DNA of 64,000 nt from an uncultured Alistipes sp. (GCA_900550375.1 URRP01000002.1:34375-98374), one strand, 5' to 3'; counted from the first letter of the stretch, positions 15,950 through 25,992 are shown. Numbers and translations: made by a program. Notes: generated from the sequence alone by a model not told the origin.

Positions 15950-17620
15950 ATGTTACTCAAACTGAAATGGATGGGTGTCGTCCTGCTGACGGCGCTGGCA
16001 TTCGCAGGCTGCTCGGACGACGATGCGGCGAGTAGTCTGGCGACGAATTTCGAAGAACTGGAATTTGACTACGAGGAGTCCGACCAGCAGTTGTTGATCC
16101 GTTCGACAGTGCCGTGGACGCTGGATTGCAACTACCTGACGGGCGACGACTGGCTGACGTTCGACAAGACGAGCGGCCCGGGCGACGAGGGAATCGTTTC
16201 GCAGCGCGTGACGATCAAGGCGCTGCGTAACGCGGGCGTCGAACGCACTGCCGAACTGCACGTCAAGGGCGAAGGGTTCGACCGCAAGGTGACCGTCGTG
16301 CAGGAAGACGGCCGTGTTCATATCGACGGCGCGGAGGTAGAGGGCGATATGGCCAAAGGCGAGACAGTCAACAATACCTTCATCGCTGTGGCTTACGCAC
16401 GTGCGCTGGGCGGCGAGAAGGTGACCGTGACCACCACGATCTCGGGCGAAGGCGCCGAGGGCCTGTCGGTGGAGTCGGGCGAGGCGACCCTCGCAGCCGG
16501 CGATGGCGTAGTGCGCATGGCCGTTTCGGGGAAACCCACAACGGCCGGTGCGGTGCTTTTCACGGTAGCCGTTAAATTCGGCGACAGAAACTTCGGTCCC
16601 TTCGAGGTGAAGAGCGAATCGTCGAACCGTATGGGAGTGCCGGCGAACCTGCACGTCTATCGTGCCGATTCGCATGAAGTAATCATGGAGTGGGACAACG
16701 ACCGCAGTGTGGTTCGTGCCAAGAAATGGTCGTGGCAGCTGCTGGAGTCCGACGACCCGGAAGCCAAAGTGGTGCGTGAGTTCACCTACGAAGTGTCGAG
16801 CGGCGAGGACGGCAATAAGAAGTATCCTTACAACCGCTTCATCATCGGCGCGCTCGAACCGGCGACGACCTACTACTTCCGTGTGAAGCGTGGCCCGTCG
16901 GCCGGTGTGGCGGACGATCTGGGAAAGATCGATTCGAACTGGACGGAGCTGTGCGCCGTGACGACGAAGCCCGAACCGGAGGTGCCGGCCGACGCTCTGC
17001 TCTTCCAAGATTTCCGCGGACTGGCCTTCGGCGGTAACAACATCTTCACGGCTTGGGGAGGCGGTGTGAACGACACCCCGACCGGAAAGGCGCTGGATAA
17101 AATCTTCGTACCCTATGAAAAACATTGTACGGCCAACGCTACGGCCGCCAACCTCTATACCACGCACAGTGCGGCCTATCGCACGGCCATCGGTCTGGAC
17201 GGCTGGGTCGGCGGCAACAATGCGGCCGGACACACGGGCAACAACTCGGTGTACGGTGCTACGGGTATGCTCAAGTTGGGTACCGGATCGGCCGCAGGCT
17301 GGATCCAGACGCCGCCTCTGGAGAAACTGACCGCAGCCACCGACATCACGGTGAATTTCGATGCCTGCAGCTGGTGGGAGGACATTTCGTCGGATACGCC
17401 GAGCGACAATCCGTGGATCAAGATCGTGGTCGTAGGGCCGGGTACGATCGACGGTCAGAAGGAGCTGAAGATGCAGATCTACGAGAAGTTCGAGATGAAG
17501 CCCTACGCCGTGCGCGTCGACGGCGCGACGGCCGAAACGCAGATCGAGTTCATCGCCGCGCAGGCTAAACCCGCCAACCGCTGGTTCCTCGATAACATTC
17601 TGATCGTTCCGGCGAAGTGA
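15950..17620 (+). CDS. BACON/Fn3 surface lipoprotein, probable glycan-binding protein
   Basis: 556 residues with a lipobox (LAFAGC, Cys 20). Domains in order: a BACON-type beta domain (about 30-105, with STVPWTLDCNYLTGDDWLTF), a second beta domain (about 115-225), a fibronectin-III-like domain (about 228-345, ending TTYYFRVKRGPS...VTTKPEPE), and a C-terminal jelly-roll-like module (350-556). This is the build of SusE/SusF-position binding proteins. It is followed by a strong terminator, so isomerase, phosphoesterase and this gene form one unit and susCD another. Binding target unknown. Confidence 0.82.
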   Translation: MLLKLKWMGVVLLTALAFAGCSDDDAASSLATNFEELEFDYEESDQQLLIRSTVPWTLDCNYLTGDDWLTFDKTSGPGDEGIVSQRVTIKALRNAGVERTAELHVKGEGFDRKVTVVQEDGRVHIDGAEVEGDMAKGETVNNTFIAVAYARALGGEKVTVTTTISGEGAEGLSVESGEATLAAGDGVVRMAVSGKPTTAGAVLFTVAVKFGDRNFGPFEVKSESSNRMGVPANLHVYRADSHEVIMEWDNDRSVVRAKKWSWQLLESDDPEAKVVREFTYEVSSGEDGNKKYPYNRFIIGALEPATTYYFRVKRGPSAGVADDLGKIDSNWTELCAVTTKPEPEVPADALLFQDFRGLAFGGNNIFTAWGGGVNDTPTGKALDKIFVPYEKHCTANATAANLYTTHSAAYRTAIGLDGWVGGNNAAGHTGNNSVYGATGMLKLGTGSAAGWIQTPPLEKLTAATDITVNFDACSWWEDISSDTPSDNPWIKIVVVGPGTIDGQKELKMQIYEKFEMKPYAVRVDGATAETQIEFIAAQAKPANRWFLDNILIVPAK

Positions 17621-17654
17621 TCTCACCGAAGAAAAATGATCTGACAGCACGATG

Positions 17655-17698
17655 AAAAGACAGGTGCGGCTTACGTAAGCCGCACCTGTCTTTTTTTT
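17655..17698 (+). terminator. Strong intrinsic terminator
   Basis: A near-perfect palindrome (GACAGGTGCGGCTTA paired with its complement, centre between 17674 and 17675) followed by eight T. It ends the isomerase-phosphoesterase-lipoprotein unit. Being symmetric it may also work on the other strand. Confidence 0.9.
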
Positions 17699-17779
17699 GA
17701 GGAATGACAAATAGCTGCTGTCAGTCATTTTTTGAAATCTATAAATCAAAATCCGTAACAGTGCTGTTTTCGAACATTA

Positions 17780-17787
17780 TATATTTG
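17780..17787 (+). promoter_or_regulatory. Putative -7 box of the first susCD unit
   Basis: TATATTTG matches TAnnTTTG in an AT-rich stretch, about 166 bases before the SusC start. No -33 TTTG at normal spacing. The long leader (about 17795-17953) is unexplained and could carry regulation. Confidence 0.45.
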
Positions 17788-17953
17788 TATACAGTTATAT
17801 AATAAAAAGCCGGACGGCCTCCTCCTCCCGTATTACCGGATGCTTTATGCGGGTTCTGCGATGAGCGGAAACGGACAAAAGGAGGCCGCAACGACACCAA
17901 CTACTGCCGATCCCCATCTCCTATAGATGTAAACGAACTTAAAACAATGAATT

Positions 17954-20947
17954 ATGGATGAACTTAGACCAGTAATGAACCGGACGAAGCGCGTTGGCAG
18001 CCGGTTCGGGCTTTTGTGTCTCGCCTGCCTGCTTGCGGGTCTGACATTGATTTCCCCCCCCCTCGCTTTGGCGGCGCAACCCGCTGACGAATTATTAGAT
18101 ATCCGCGGCGTTGTCGTGGATACGAAAGACCCTCCAACGCCGCTGGTAGGCGTGACGGTACTCGTTCAGGGAACGGTTCGGGGAACGACGACTGACGCCG
18201 AAGGTTTCTTCTCGATCAAGGCCAAGCACGGTGATGTGCTTACCTTCTCGTTTATCGGATACAAGGGAAAGGAGTATCGCGTGAATAAAAGTGTGGCCAA
18301 CCTCTCGATCGCAATGGAGGAGGAGTTGACCAATATCGATCAGGTCGTGGTGACGGGTATGACTTCGCAGCAGCGCAAGCATATCGCCGCTTCGGTCGGC
18401 GCGGTAGCTCCCACTAACTTTGAAAATAAGCCCATTACCCGTCTGTCGCAGGCTTTGCAGGGCGGAACGACGGGTATTCTGGTGACCCAGAGTTCGGGTC
18501 TCCCGGGCGGTGACGGCGCAACGATCAAGATTCGCGGCGTGGCGTCGCTGCTTGGCTCCGACCCGCTGGTGCTGGTCGACGGCTTCGAGTTCGACATGGA
18601 CAAGCTCGACCCTTCGACCGTCGAGTCGGTGTCGATTCTCAAGGACGCCGCAGCAGCGTCGATCTATGGCGCCAAGGCCGGTAACGGCGTAATCCTCATT
18701 ACGACCAAGCGCGGTTCGGCCGGCAAGGTTTCGGTGTCGTACAACGGCTATTTCGGTATCCAGCAACCGATCTACCTGCCCGATTTCGTTGACGGCGCCA
18801 CCTATATGGATTATATCAACGAGGCGACGCGCAACACCACGGGCGTAAACAAATACACCCCCGAGCAGATTCAGATCACGCGCGAAGGGAGCGACCCGAT
18901 CCACTATCCCAGCACCGACTGGATGAAGGAGACGATGCGCGAGACCGCCCCGATTCACGAGCACAATTTCACGATCTCGGGCGGTAATACGACGGCGCGT
19001 TTCGCTCTGTCGGCGCAGTACCTCAATCAGGACGGTATGTATAAGGTGATGGACAACGGATTCGAGCGTCTTACGGTGCGTGCCAACACGACGGTGAACC
19101 TCAACAAGGACATCATGATGTTCGTCGATATGTTCGTCGGCCGCGATACGCAGCGTCAGCCCGAGACGATGAACAAGACCATTCTGGACTATATCTATCT
19201 CGCACCTCCGACACTCGTCTCCAAATATCCCCGCAAGGAGGATCAGAAACCGAATTACGACTATTACGGAGTTTACTTCGAGTGGATGAACCCGCTGGCG
19301 AACCTCGAACGCGGTACGCAGGTGGAGAGCGTGCGCGACTACGTGACTATCAACGCCCGTCCCACGTGGCATATCATTCCCGGTTTGACGCTGAAGGGGC
19401 AGGTGGGTTACCGCATCTCGTCGGGTATGGACAAGAAGGACCGCAACGCATATGTCTTCCTCGATTACTTCTCGGGCAACGAGGCCGGAACGTTCGGGGC
19501 CGTCAAATCGGCCACCTATACGACCCGCACGAGCTACTGGATGGTAGGTGCAACGCTCGACTGGGTCAAGGAGTTCGGCGACCACCGCATCAATATTCTG
19601 GGCGGATGGAACGAGGAGGTCGACCGCCGCAACGGTTGGGACGACGTTTCGCTGCTTTCGTTCTTCGGAAAAGCCTATTACAGCTATAAAGACCGTTATC
19701 TGGCCGAGGTCGGCATCCGCCGCGACGGTTCGTCGCTCTTCGGCGAAGGGAACAAGTGGGGCAACTTCCCCTCGGTGGCCGTCGGCTGGAATGTGAACCG
19801 CGAGGAGTGGATGCAGGGAGCCAAGTTTATCGACAACTTCAAGATCCGCGCCTCCTACGGTATGCTGGGCAACAACAATGTCGCACTCTACCGCTATCAG
19901 ATCATCATCGACAACTCGGGTAACGAGATCGTCAACGGCAACCCCGACCTGACGTGGGAGAAGGTGAAGATTCTCGATGCGGGTCTCGATCTGAGTCTCT
20001 TCGGACAGAAACTCGAAGTTACCTTCGACTGGTTCCGCAAGGTGACCGACGATATGATCGTCAACGTGCCTTCGACGCCCAGCTCGGGTCTGTTGGCCGC
20101 GCCGATGAACGTCGGCAAGGCCGAAGTGAAGGGTTATGAAATCGGCGTGGGCTTCAACCACTCCTTTTCGAAGGACATCGATTTCAGCATCAATCTGGGT
20201 TACTCCTACAACAAATCGAAGTGGCTCGAAATCACCAACGACGAACTCATCAGCGGCAATACGATCTATCGTAAGGGTCATGCCATCAAGGAGTACTACG
20301 GCTATCAGGCCGATCATCTGCTCACGCAGGACGATCTCGACTTCCGCGTGCCCATCATCGGCGGTTACAACGGCTCGTCGACGGCACAGCTGCCCGGTGA
20401 CATCCGCTATGTGGATACCAACGGCGACAAGGTGATCACCACCGACGACCGCGTGCCGCTGGGCGATCAGGATCCGCACAGTGTTTACTACGGCAACCTC
20501 TCGTTCCGTTGGAAGAACCTCGATTTCGATATGCAGGTCAACGGTGTGGGATATGTGCCCATCTTCTATCAGGGTCTGATTTCGAACCCGCTCGATCTCG
20601 AGTACGGCGGTACGCCCCAGCGCTGGCACCTCGACCACTGGAAGGCCGAAAACCCCGACCGTAACGCCAAACTGCCGCGCGTGACGACCGATCCGGGCAA
20701 CAACGCGCTGCTGTCGACCTTCTGGAAGGAGAACGGCGCCTTCGTGCGCATCAAGTACATGCAGCTGGGTTACAACTTCAAGGCGCTGGCCAAGAAGATC
20801 CATGCCGGAAACTTCCGCATTTACGTGAACGTGCAGAATCCCTTCACCTTCACCAAGGTCGATCTGATCGACCCCGAGACGAAGGGTACGCACACCACCT
20901 ATCCGATGTTCAAAACCTATTCGGTCGGTCTGAATATGAATTTCTAA
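17954..20947 (+). CDS. SusC-like TonB-dependent outer-membrane transporter (locus 1)
   Basis: 997 residues. Signal peptide, then a carboxypeptidase-like domain (about 48-120, IRGVVVDTKDPPTPLVGVTV), a TonB-box-like stretch (IDQVVVTG), a plug domain (about 130-245, IKIRGVASLLGSDPLVLVDG) and a 22-strand-type barrel to the C-terminal Phe. No STN domain, so it is not expected to signal through FecR. Start at ATG 17954; ATG 17975 gives a tighter signal peptide. Nine C at 18054-18062 fall in the signal-peptide codons (ISPPLA); a slip of one base would abolish the protein. SusD follows 27 bases later. Confidence 0.95.
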   Translation: MDELRPVMNRTKRVGSRFGLLCLACLLAGLTLISPPLALAAQPADELLDIRGVVVDTKDPPTPLVGVTVLVQGTVRGTTTDAEGFFSIKAKHGDVLTFSFIGYKGKEYRVNKSVANLSIAMEEELTNIDQVVVTGMTSQQRKHIAASVGAVAPTNFENKPITRLSQALQGGTTGILVTQSSGLPGGDGATIKIRGVASLLGSDPLVLVDGFEFDMDKLDPSTVESVSILKDAAAASIYGAKAGNGVILITTKRGSAGKVSVSYNGYFGIQQPIYLPDFVDGATYMDYINEATRNTTGVNKYTPEQIQITREGSDPIHYPSTDWMKETMRETAPIHEHNFTISGGNTTARFALSAQYLNQDGMYKVMDNGFERLTVRANTTVNLNKDIMMFVDMFVGRDTQRQPETMNKTILDYIYLAPPTLVSKYPRKEDQKPNYDYYGVYFEWMNPLANLERGTQVESVRDYVTINARPTWHIIPGLTLKGQVGYRISSGMDKKDRNAYVFLDYFSGNEAGTFGAVKSATYTTRTSYWMVGATLDWVKEFGDHRINILGGWNEEVDRRNGWDDVSLLSFFGKAYYSYKDRYLAEVGIRRDGSSLFGEGNKWGNFPSVAVGWNVNREEWMQGAKFIDNFKIRASYGMLGNNNVALYRYQIIIDNSGNEIVNGNPDLTWEKVKILDAGLDLSLFGQKLEVTFDWFRKVTDDMIVNVPSTPSSGLLAAPMNVGKAEVKGYEIGVGFNHSFSKDIDFSINLGYSYNKSKWLEITNDELISGNTIYRKGHAIKEYYGYQADHLLTQDDLDFRVPIIGGYNGSSTAQLPGDIRYVDTNGDKVITTDDRVPLGDQDPHSVYYGNLSFRWKNLDFDMQVNGVGYVPIFYQGLISNPLDLEYGGTPQRWHLDHWKAENPDRNAKLPRVTTDPGNNALLSTFWKENGAFVRIKYMQLGYNFKALAKKIHAGNFRIYVNVQNPFTFTKVDLIDPETKGTHTTYPMFKTYSVGLNMNF
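18054..18062. repeat. C9 homopolymer in the signal-peptide codons of SusC (locus 1)
   Basis: Nine consecutive C, in frame, about 35 codons from the start. A candidate on/off slippage site for the transporter. Confidence 0.9.
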
Positions 20948-20974
20948 CCGGTAAAACCTAAACAGAAGAAAATT

Positions 20975-22675
20975 ATGAATTGTATCAATCATATCAAAGG
21001 ATATTTGTCCCGCGGAACTCTCCTGCTGCTGCTTGCGAGCTGTGGACTGCTTGCCGGATGCGAAGATTTTCTGGTGCGCGACGTGCCCAATCAGACCACC
21101 GACGAAGAGTGGTGGCAGAACAAGGGCCAGCTCAACACGGCGCTCAACAACCTCTACAAACCGATGCCCTCGGGAAGTATCACCTATGTCAATCATGACG
21201 TAAAGCAATCGCAAGCGAGCGGTTATCCCAATGCGCGCGTGGAGATGGAGGCCCTTACGGACAACGGTATCGGTTCGGCCAACTATGTCTCTTACAATGC
21301 CTTTACGGCGGGAATCACTTCTTCGAACGAAGATGTTTGTACCAAAATCTGGAATATGAAATGGACGGTGATCCGCCGTTGCTGCCGCTTTTTGGAGCAT
21401 TACCAGCAGGCGACCGTAGCTCCCGACGCAGCGCCGCACGAAGGTATTCAGACCGTCGACCGGTTTGCCGCCGAGGCGCGTGCGCTCCGTGCGTTCTACC
21501 ATCTGGAACTCTTCCTCTTCTATGGGAATATTCCGCTCGTGGACCACTCGACGAATCCGACCGAACAATTTCTTGTCCGCCGTTCGCAGCAGGAGATCGT
21601 GAACTGGATCGCCGGCGAGTTCGAGGGCGCGTCGCATAACCTGCCGGTCGTGCCGCAGACCAAGTCGGAGCGGTGGCGCTGGACGAAGGGTGCCTGCTAT
21701 GCGTGGATGTCCTATCTCTATCTCTATGTCGGCGACTGGGCCAATGCCAAGAAGTGGGCGCAGGAGGTGATCGATCTGGGCATTTACAGTCTCTATCGCA
21801 GCACGGCCGATCCGGCCGACAGTTTCCGCCGGCAGTTCATCCACGAGGCCTACAACAACGATACGAAGGAGTCGATCCTCACCACCGAGCTGGGTATGCG
21901 TCAGGTGCAGCGGCGTCTGGCTCCGCCCGACGGCGGTAACGGCCAGACCGGATTGTCGCCCACGGCGTCGCTGGTCGATGCCTTCGAGCTGCTCGACGGC
22001 CGTACGCTCGACGAGCTGCCCGCAGACGAGAAACGAGCCTATCAACTCGACCCGCAGCCCGAGAAGCGCGATCCGCGTCTGAGTATGTCGATCATCTTCC
22101 CCACCGAGACCTTCCTCGGTTATACGGCCCATCCGTGGGAGCCTTCGCACAAGGACGCCATCGGCAAGGAGGGTTCGACGAAGACCGGTTACTGGATCAA
22201 GAAGTGGCAGAACGAGACGGACCGTACCAATTACAGCAGTACGGACGGCGGTAAGCTCGATTTCCAGAACATGCGCTATGCAGTGGTGCTGCTCAACTAC
22301 GTCGAAGCGGCCATCGAGCTGAATGAGCTGAGCGACCCGAATATCTACGATTTCCTCGACGACATCCGCGACCGTGCGGGAATGCCGGGCGTGGATCGCG
22401 TGAAGTACGCTTCGCAGCCCAAGCTGCACGAACTGGTGCGCCGCGAGCGCCGTGTGGAGCTGGCCTTCGAGGGACACCGTCTCTTCGATATCCGCCGCTG
22501 GAAAATCGCCGAGGAGGTGATGTCCGGTACAGTGTACGGCGCGACGCCTCCGGGTGCTGACGACCGGTATCTCGCTCAGACGCGCGTCTTCAATCCCAAC
22601 CGCGACTATCTGTGGCCGATTCCGGTAGGTGAGATGAACACCAATACGGCAATGGAGCAGAATCCCGGCTATTAA
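20975..22675 (+). CDS. SusD-like substrate-binding lipoprotein (locus 1)
   Basis: 566 residues, lipobox LLAGC. The alpha-helical TPR-like SusD fold is seen in FAAEARALRAFYHLELFLFYGNIPLV (about 164-189, read as the conserved RA-YY-L-RLFG-VPL pattern) and in the late conserved block RRERRVELAFEGHRLFDIRRW near 488-508. It forms the lid of the SusC transporter. The next gene is 162 bases away, with a long GC-rich hairpin in the gap. Confidence 0.95.
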   Translation: MNCINHIKGYLSRGTLLLLLASCGLLAGCEDFLVRDVPNQTTDEEWWQNKGQLNTALNNLYKPMPSGSITYVNHDVKQSQASGYPNARVEMEALTDNGIGSANYVSYNAFTAGITSSNEDVCTKIWNMKWTVIRRCCRFLEHYQQATVAPDAAPHEGIQTVDRFAAEARALRAFYHLELFLFYGNIPLVDHSTNPTEQFLVRRSQQEIVNWIAGEFEGASHNLPVVPQTKSERWRWTKGACYAWMSYLYLYVGDWANAKKWAQEVIDLGIYSLYRSTADPADSFRRQFIHEAYNNDTKESILTTELGMRQVQRRLAPPDGGNGQTGLSPTASLVDAFELLDGRTLDELPADEKRAYQLDPQPEKRDPRLSMSIIFPTETFLGYTAHPWEPSHKDAIGKEGSTKTGYWIKKWQNETDRTNYSSTDGGKLDFQNMRYAVVLLNYVEAAIELNELSDPNIYDFLDDIRDRAGMPGVDRVKYASQPKLHELVRRERRVELAFEGHRLFDIRRWKIAEEVMSGTVYGATPPGADDRYLAQTRVFNPNRDYLWPIPVGEMNTNTAMEQNPGY

Positions 22676-22699
22676 TCGCCGGCAGCTGAACGGAAAACG

Positions 22700-22737
22700 C
22701 TCTCCGTCGACGGCCGGTGACGGCGGCCGGCGGAGAG
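22700..22737 (+). other. GC-rich hairpin between susD and the glycoside hydrolase gene
   Basis: CTCTCCG at 22700-22706 pairs with CGGAGAG at 22731-22737, with further GC-rich pairing inside, followed by three T. It could reduce read-through or stabilise the upstream susCD message, giving less enzyme than transporter. That role is inference. Confidence 0.4.
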
Positions 22738-22837
22738 TTTGTAAAATGTACGTACGATTTTGTCGGGTGAAAGCGCCGCGTGCCGGATGCGGAGAACCGA
22801 CGAGTGAAATTAAGAACCTTCTGTTAATCTTACTATT

Positions 22838-25800
22838 ATGAAACCTATGAAACAAACACTACGAAGGACGGTACTGCCGCTTTTGGGGATATTCGCCGTG
22901 GCCTGCTGCGGCACTCCTGACGAGCGTAACCGTCCGGCAGCCGAAGATTTCGAAAGCCTGAGCGCACAGTTCGCTCTGCCCTCCAAAGAGTACGGCACGG
23001 CGCCGCTCTTCGTCTGGAACAAGGTCGCGACGCCCGAACTCATCGACGACGCGATGGCCGATCTCAAGGACAAGGGCTTCGGCGGCGTCTTCGTCCATCC
23101 CCGTCCGGGCATGGTGACGCCGTATCTCGACGACAACTGGTTCTCGCTTTTCCGTCACACGATGGAGAAGGGGCGCGAGCTGGACATGAACGTCTGGATC
23201 TACGACGAGAACTCCTATCCGAGCGGTTTTGCAGGCGGGCGCGTCAACGAAGCGATGCCTGAAAGTTTCAACGAGGGCGTGGCGCTGAAGTATCTTCGCG
23301 CCGAGATGCTGCCCGATACGGTCGACAAGTTCTACCGCTGCTTGCAGCGCGAGGGCGACGCCTTTGCCGATATTACGGCCGAGGCGGCTTCGAAGCGCGG
23401 TCAAAAGGGCGATTATTACCTCTTCTACAAGGCTTACAACCCCACCTCGCCGTGGTACAGCGGCTTCTCGTATGTGGACCTGATGCACAAGGGAGTGGCC
23501 GACAAGTTTATCGAGATAACGCTCGACGGCTACAAGAAGCACGTGGGCGAGGAGTTCGGCGGTTTGGTTCCGGGCTGGTTTACCGACGAGCCGCAGGTCG
23601 TGGTGACCGATCGCGAGTCGATCCGCTGGACGCCCGATCTGTTCGACGCCTTCCGTGCCCGCTGGGGATACGACCTCGAACCGAATCTGGTCTCGCTGTG
23701 GGAGGAGGTAGGCCCGTGGCGGCAAGTGCGGCACAACTACCGCGACGTGCTGATGAATCTCTTCATGGATCGCTATATCAAGGTCTGCCACGACTATTGC
23801 GAGCGCAACAATCTGGTCTTCACCGGCCACTTCTGGGAGCATGGGTGGCCTGATATGGGACACAATCCCGACAATATGGCCATGTACGCATGGCAGCAGA
23901 TGCCGGGCATCGACCTGCTCTACAATAAATTCGATCTCAATTCGCCCAATGCTCACTTCGGTAACGTGCGTTCGGTCAAGGAGGTCAACAGTGCGGCCAA
24001 CCAGATGGGGCGCGTGCGCAAGTTGAGCGAATCCTACGGCGGCGGCGGTTGGGACATGACGCTGCGCGACTTCAAGCGTCAGGGCGACTGGGAATATGCG
24101 TTGGGCGTGAACTTCATGAACCAGCATATCGCGCCGCTGAGCATCGCCGGCGCGCGCAAGTACGACTATCCGCCCGCCTTCACGCCCCATTCGCCGTGGT
24201 GGAAGTATTACCGCGAGCTGAACCTGCACTTCGCCCGTCTGTCGCTGGCGCTCTCGTCGGGCGGTCAGTACAACGACGTGCTGGTGCTGGAACCGACGAC
24301 TTCGATCTGGATGTATTATACCTACAACGCACCGCGTCCCAACCATTGGCGGACGATGGGCGAGGAGTTCCAAGCCTTCATCACCGATCTGGAGCGGCAT
24401 CAGGTGGAGTTCGATCTGGGTTCGGAGAACATCATCCTCAACCACGGCTCGGTCAAGGGCGACCGTTTTATCGTCGGCAAGCGTGCCTACAAAACGGTGG
24501 TGCTGCCGGCGCAGATGGAGAATATCGACGCCGGAACGTTCGACTTGCTCAGACGTTTCGCCGAGAAGGGCGGGCGGATCGTCGCTTACGCCGCGCCGCA
24601 GTATGTGGACGGTGTGGAGAGTCCCGAAGCGAAGGCATTCTTTGCCGACGGGGCGAAGGTGACGCGCATCGAGGCGTCGCAGCCGATCGACTATTCGCTC
24701 TTCGCTACCCCCGAGATCGCTTTCGAGGTCGAGGAGGGAACGTATCTTTTCCACCATCGCCGCCGCATGGACGACGGGCAGGTGCTCTTCCTCGTCAATT
24801 CGAGCCTTACGCGGCCGTTGCAGGGCAAAGTGACGTTGCAGGGCCGTCAGGCTGCGCTGCTCGATACCCGCACGGGCGCGATCCGCGGCTATGAGGCGCA
24901 GCGCGAGGGCGACCGGCTGACGATCGGCTACGATCTCTATCCGGCGGGCAGCCTGCTGCTCTACGTCTTCGACGAGGAGCGCGAAGGGTTGACGCCCGCG
25001 CCCGCACGAAGCGTACTTACGGAGGTTCCCGCCGCGGGCGGCGTAACGGCGAAGCCTGACGCTCCGAACGTGATGACCATCGACTTCTGCGATCTGGAGC
25101 TGAACGGCCAAATGCATCGAGACCTGAACAGCTACGATGCGGCCATGATGGCCTATCGTCATAACGGATTCGAGGACGGTAACCCGTGGAGTACCTCGGT
25201 GCAGTTCCGCGACCATACGATTCGCCGCGATACCTTCACGATGGGCGGATTCAAGGCGTCGTATCGTTTCACGGTGAAACCCGGCGTCGACCGCAGCAAG
25301 CTGCAAGCCGTCGTTGAGCAGCCCGAGTTGTACCGCGTGACGCTCAACGGCGTGGAGCTGAAGGCGCTTCCGAACGAACACTGGATCGATCCCGAAATGC
25401 GGCTGATGCCGATCGCCGATGCCGTGCGCACGGGCGAGAATGTGCTGACCATGGAATGTTCGCCGATGCGCGTGCTGGCCGAGATCGAACCGATCTATAT
25501 TCTGGGCGATTTCCGGCTTGAACCGGCGGCCAAGGGGTGGAATATCGTCGCTCCGGCCGACTTTACCACCGGCAGCTGGAAGGCGCAGGGCTGGCCCTGT
25601 TATCCCGGTAAGGTGACCTATGCACGGGAGTTCGACGTCGCCGAGAAAGCTCCCTATTACGAAGTGGCGCTGGGCGAGTGGAAGGGTACGGTCTGCGAGG
25701 TGCTCGTGAACGGCCGTTCGGCCGGAATCGTCTATGCGGAACCCTACACGGTCGACGTGACGGAGTGGATCACGACGGGCCGCAACCGCGTGGAGGTGAA

Positions 25801-25966
25801 GGTCGTGGGCAGCAACTACAACCTGATGGGACCGCTGCATTCGGCGCATTACGGACGTGTGGCGCCGGGTTTCTGGCGCAAGGTAAAGGAGTATCCCTCC
25901 GGCAAGGATTATGTACAACAGGACTACGGCCTGATGACCGATTTCACCCTCGCGGCGGGTCGTTGA
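22838..25966 (+). CDS. GH106-like glycoside hydrolase (alpha-L-rhamnosidase type)
   Basis: 1042 residues, signal peptide with a possible lipobox (VACC). The N-terminal catalytic region begins with the pattern PLFVWN...TPELI...GFGGVFVHPRPGM, and contains YDENSYPSGFAGG, WFTDEP and FTGHFWEHGWPDMG; these fit the GH106 alpha-L-rhamnosidase family. A jelly-roll module of GH2 N-terminal type closes the protein (about 930-1042, VLVNGRSAGIVYAEPYTVDVT). As the only glycoside hydrolase of the locus it suggests an alpha-L-rhamnose-capped substrate. Family recognition is by pattern only; another uncharacterised hydrolase clade is possible. Confidence 0.8.
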   Translation: MKPMKQTLRRTVLPLLGIFAVACCGTPDERNRPAAEDFESLSAQFALPSKEYGTAPLFVWNKVATPELIDDAMADLKDKGFGGVFVHPRPGMVTPYLDDNWFSLFRHTMEKGRELDMNVWIYDENSYPSGFAGGRVNEAMPESFNEGVALKYLRAEMLPDTVDKFYRCLQREGDAFADITAEAASKRGQKGDYYLFYKAYNPTSPWYSGFSYVDLMHKGVADKFIEITLDGYKKHVGEEFGGLVPGWFTDEPQVVVTDRESIRWTPDLFDAFRARWGYDLEPNLVSLWEEVGPWRQVRHNYRDVLMNLFMDRYIKVCHDYCERNNLVFTGHFWEHGWPDMGHNPDNMAMYAWQQMPGIDLLYNKFDLNSPNAHFGNVRSVKEVNSAANQMGRVRKLSESYGGGGWDMTLRDFKRQGDWEYALGVNFMNQHIAPLSIAGARKYDYPPAFTPHSPWWKYYRELNLHFARLSLALSSGGQYNDVLVLEPTTSIWMYYTYNAPRPNHWRTMGEEFQAFITDLERHQVEFDLGSENIILNHGSVKGDRFIVGKRAYKTVVLPAQMENIDAGTFDLLRRFAEKGGRIVAYAAPQYVDGVESPEAKAFFADGAKVTRIEASQPIDYSLFATPEIAFEVEEGTYLFHHRRRMDDGQVLFLVNSSLTRPLQGKVTLQGRQAALLDTRTGAIRGYEAQREGDRLTIGYDLYPAGSLLLYVFDEEREGLTPAPARSVLTEVPAAGGVTAKPDAPNVMTIDFCDLELNGQMHRDLNSYDAAMMAYRHNGFEDGNPWSTSVQFRDHTIRRDTFTMGGFKASYRFTVKPGVDRSKLQAVVEQPELYRVTLNGVELKALPNEHWIDPEMRLMPIADAVRTGENVLTMECSPMRVLAEIEPIYILGDFRLEPAAKGWNIVAPADFTTGSWKAQGWPCYPGKVTYAREFDVAEKAPYYEVALGEWKGTVCEVLVNGRSAGIVYAEPYTVDVTEWITTGRNRVEVKVVGSNYNLMGPLHSAHYGRVAPGFWRKVKEYPSGKDYVQQDYGLMTDFTLAAGR

Positions 25967-25992
25967 CCGGCCTTTCGGACGAATTTGCGATG

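Noticed and set aside
18095..22855. A 1586-codon open frame on the minus strand under the locus 1 susC and susD genes
   Set aside because: Shadow of GC-rich coding sequence: it lies fully antisense to two certain genes, has no recognisable domain and no ribosome site. The same applies to long minus-strand frames at 12770-15688, 15953-17749, 22859-26080 and 32408-34972, and to plus-strand frames under the minus-strand genes (for example 53615-55906 and 56747-58888).
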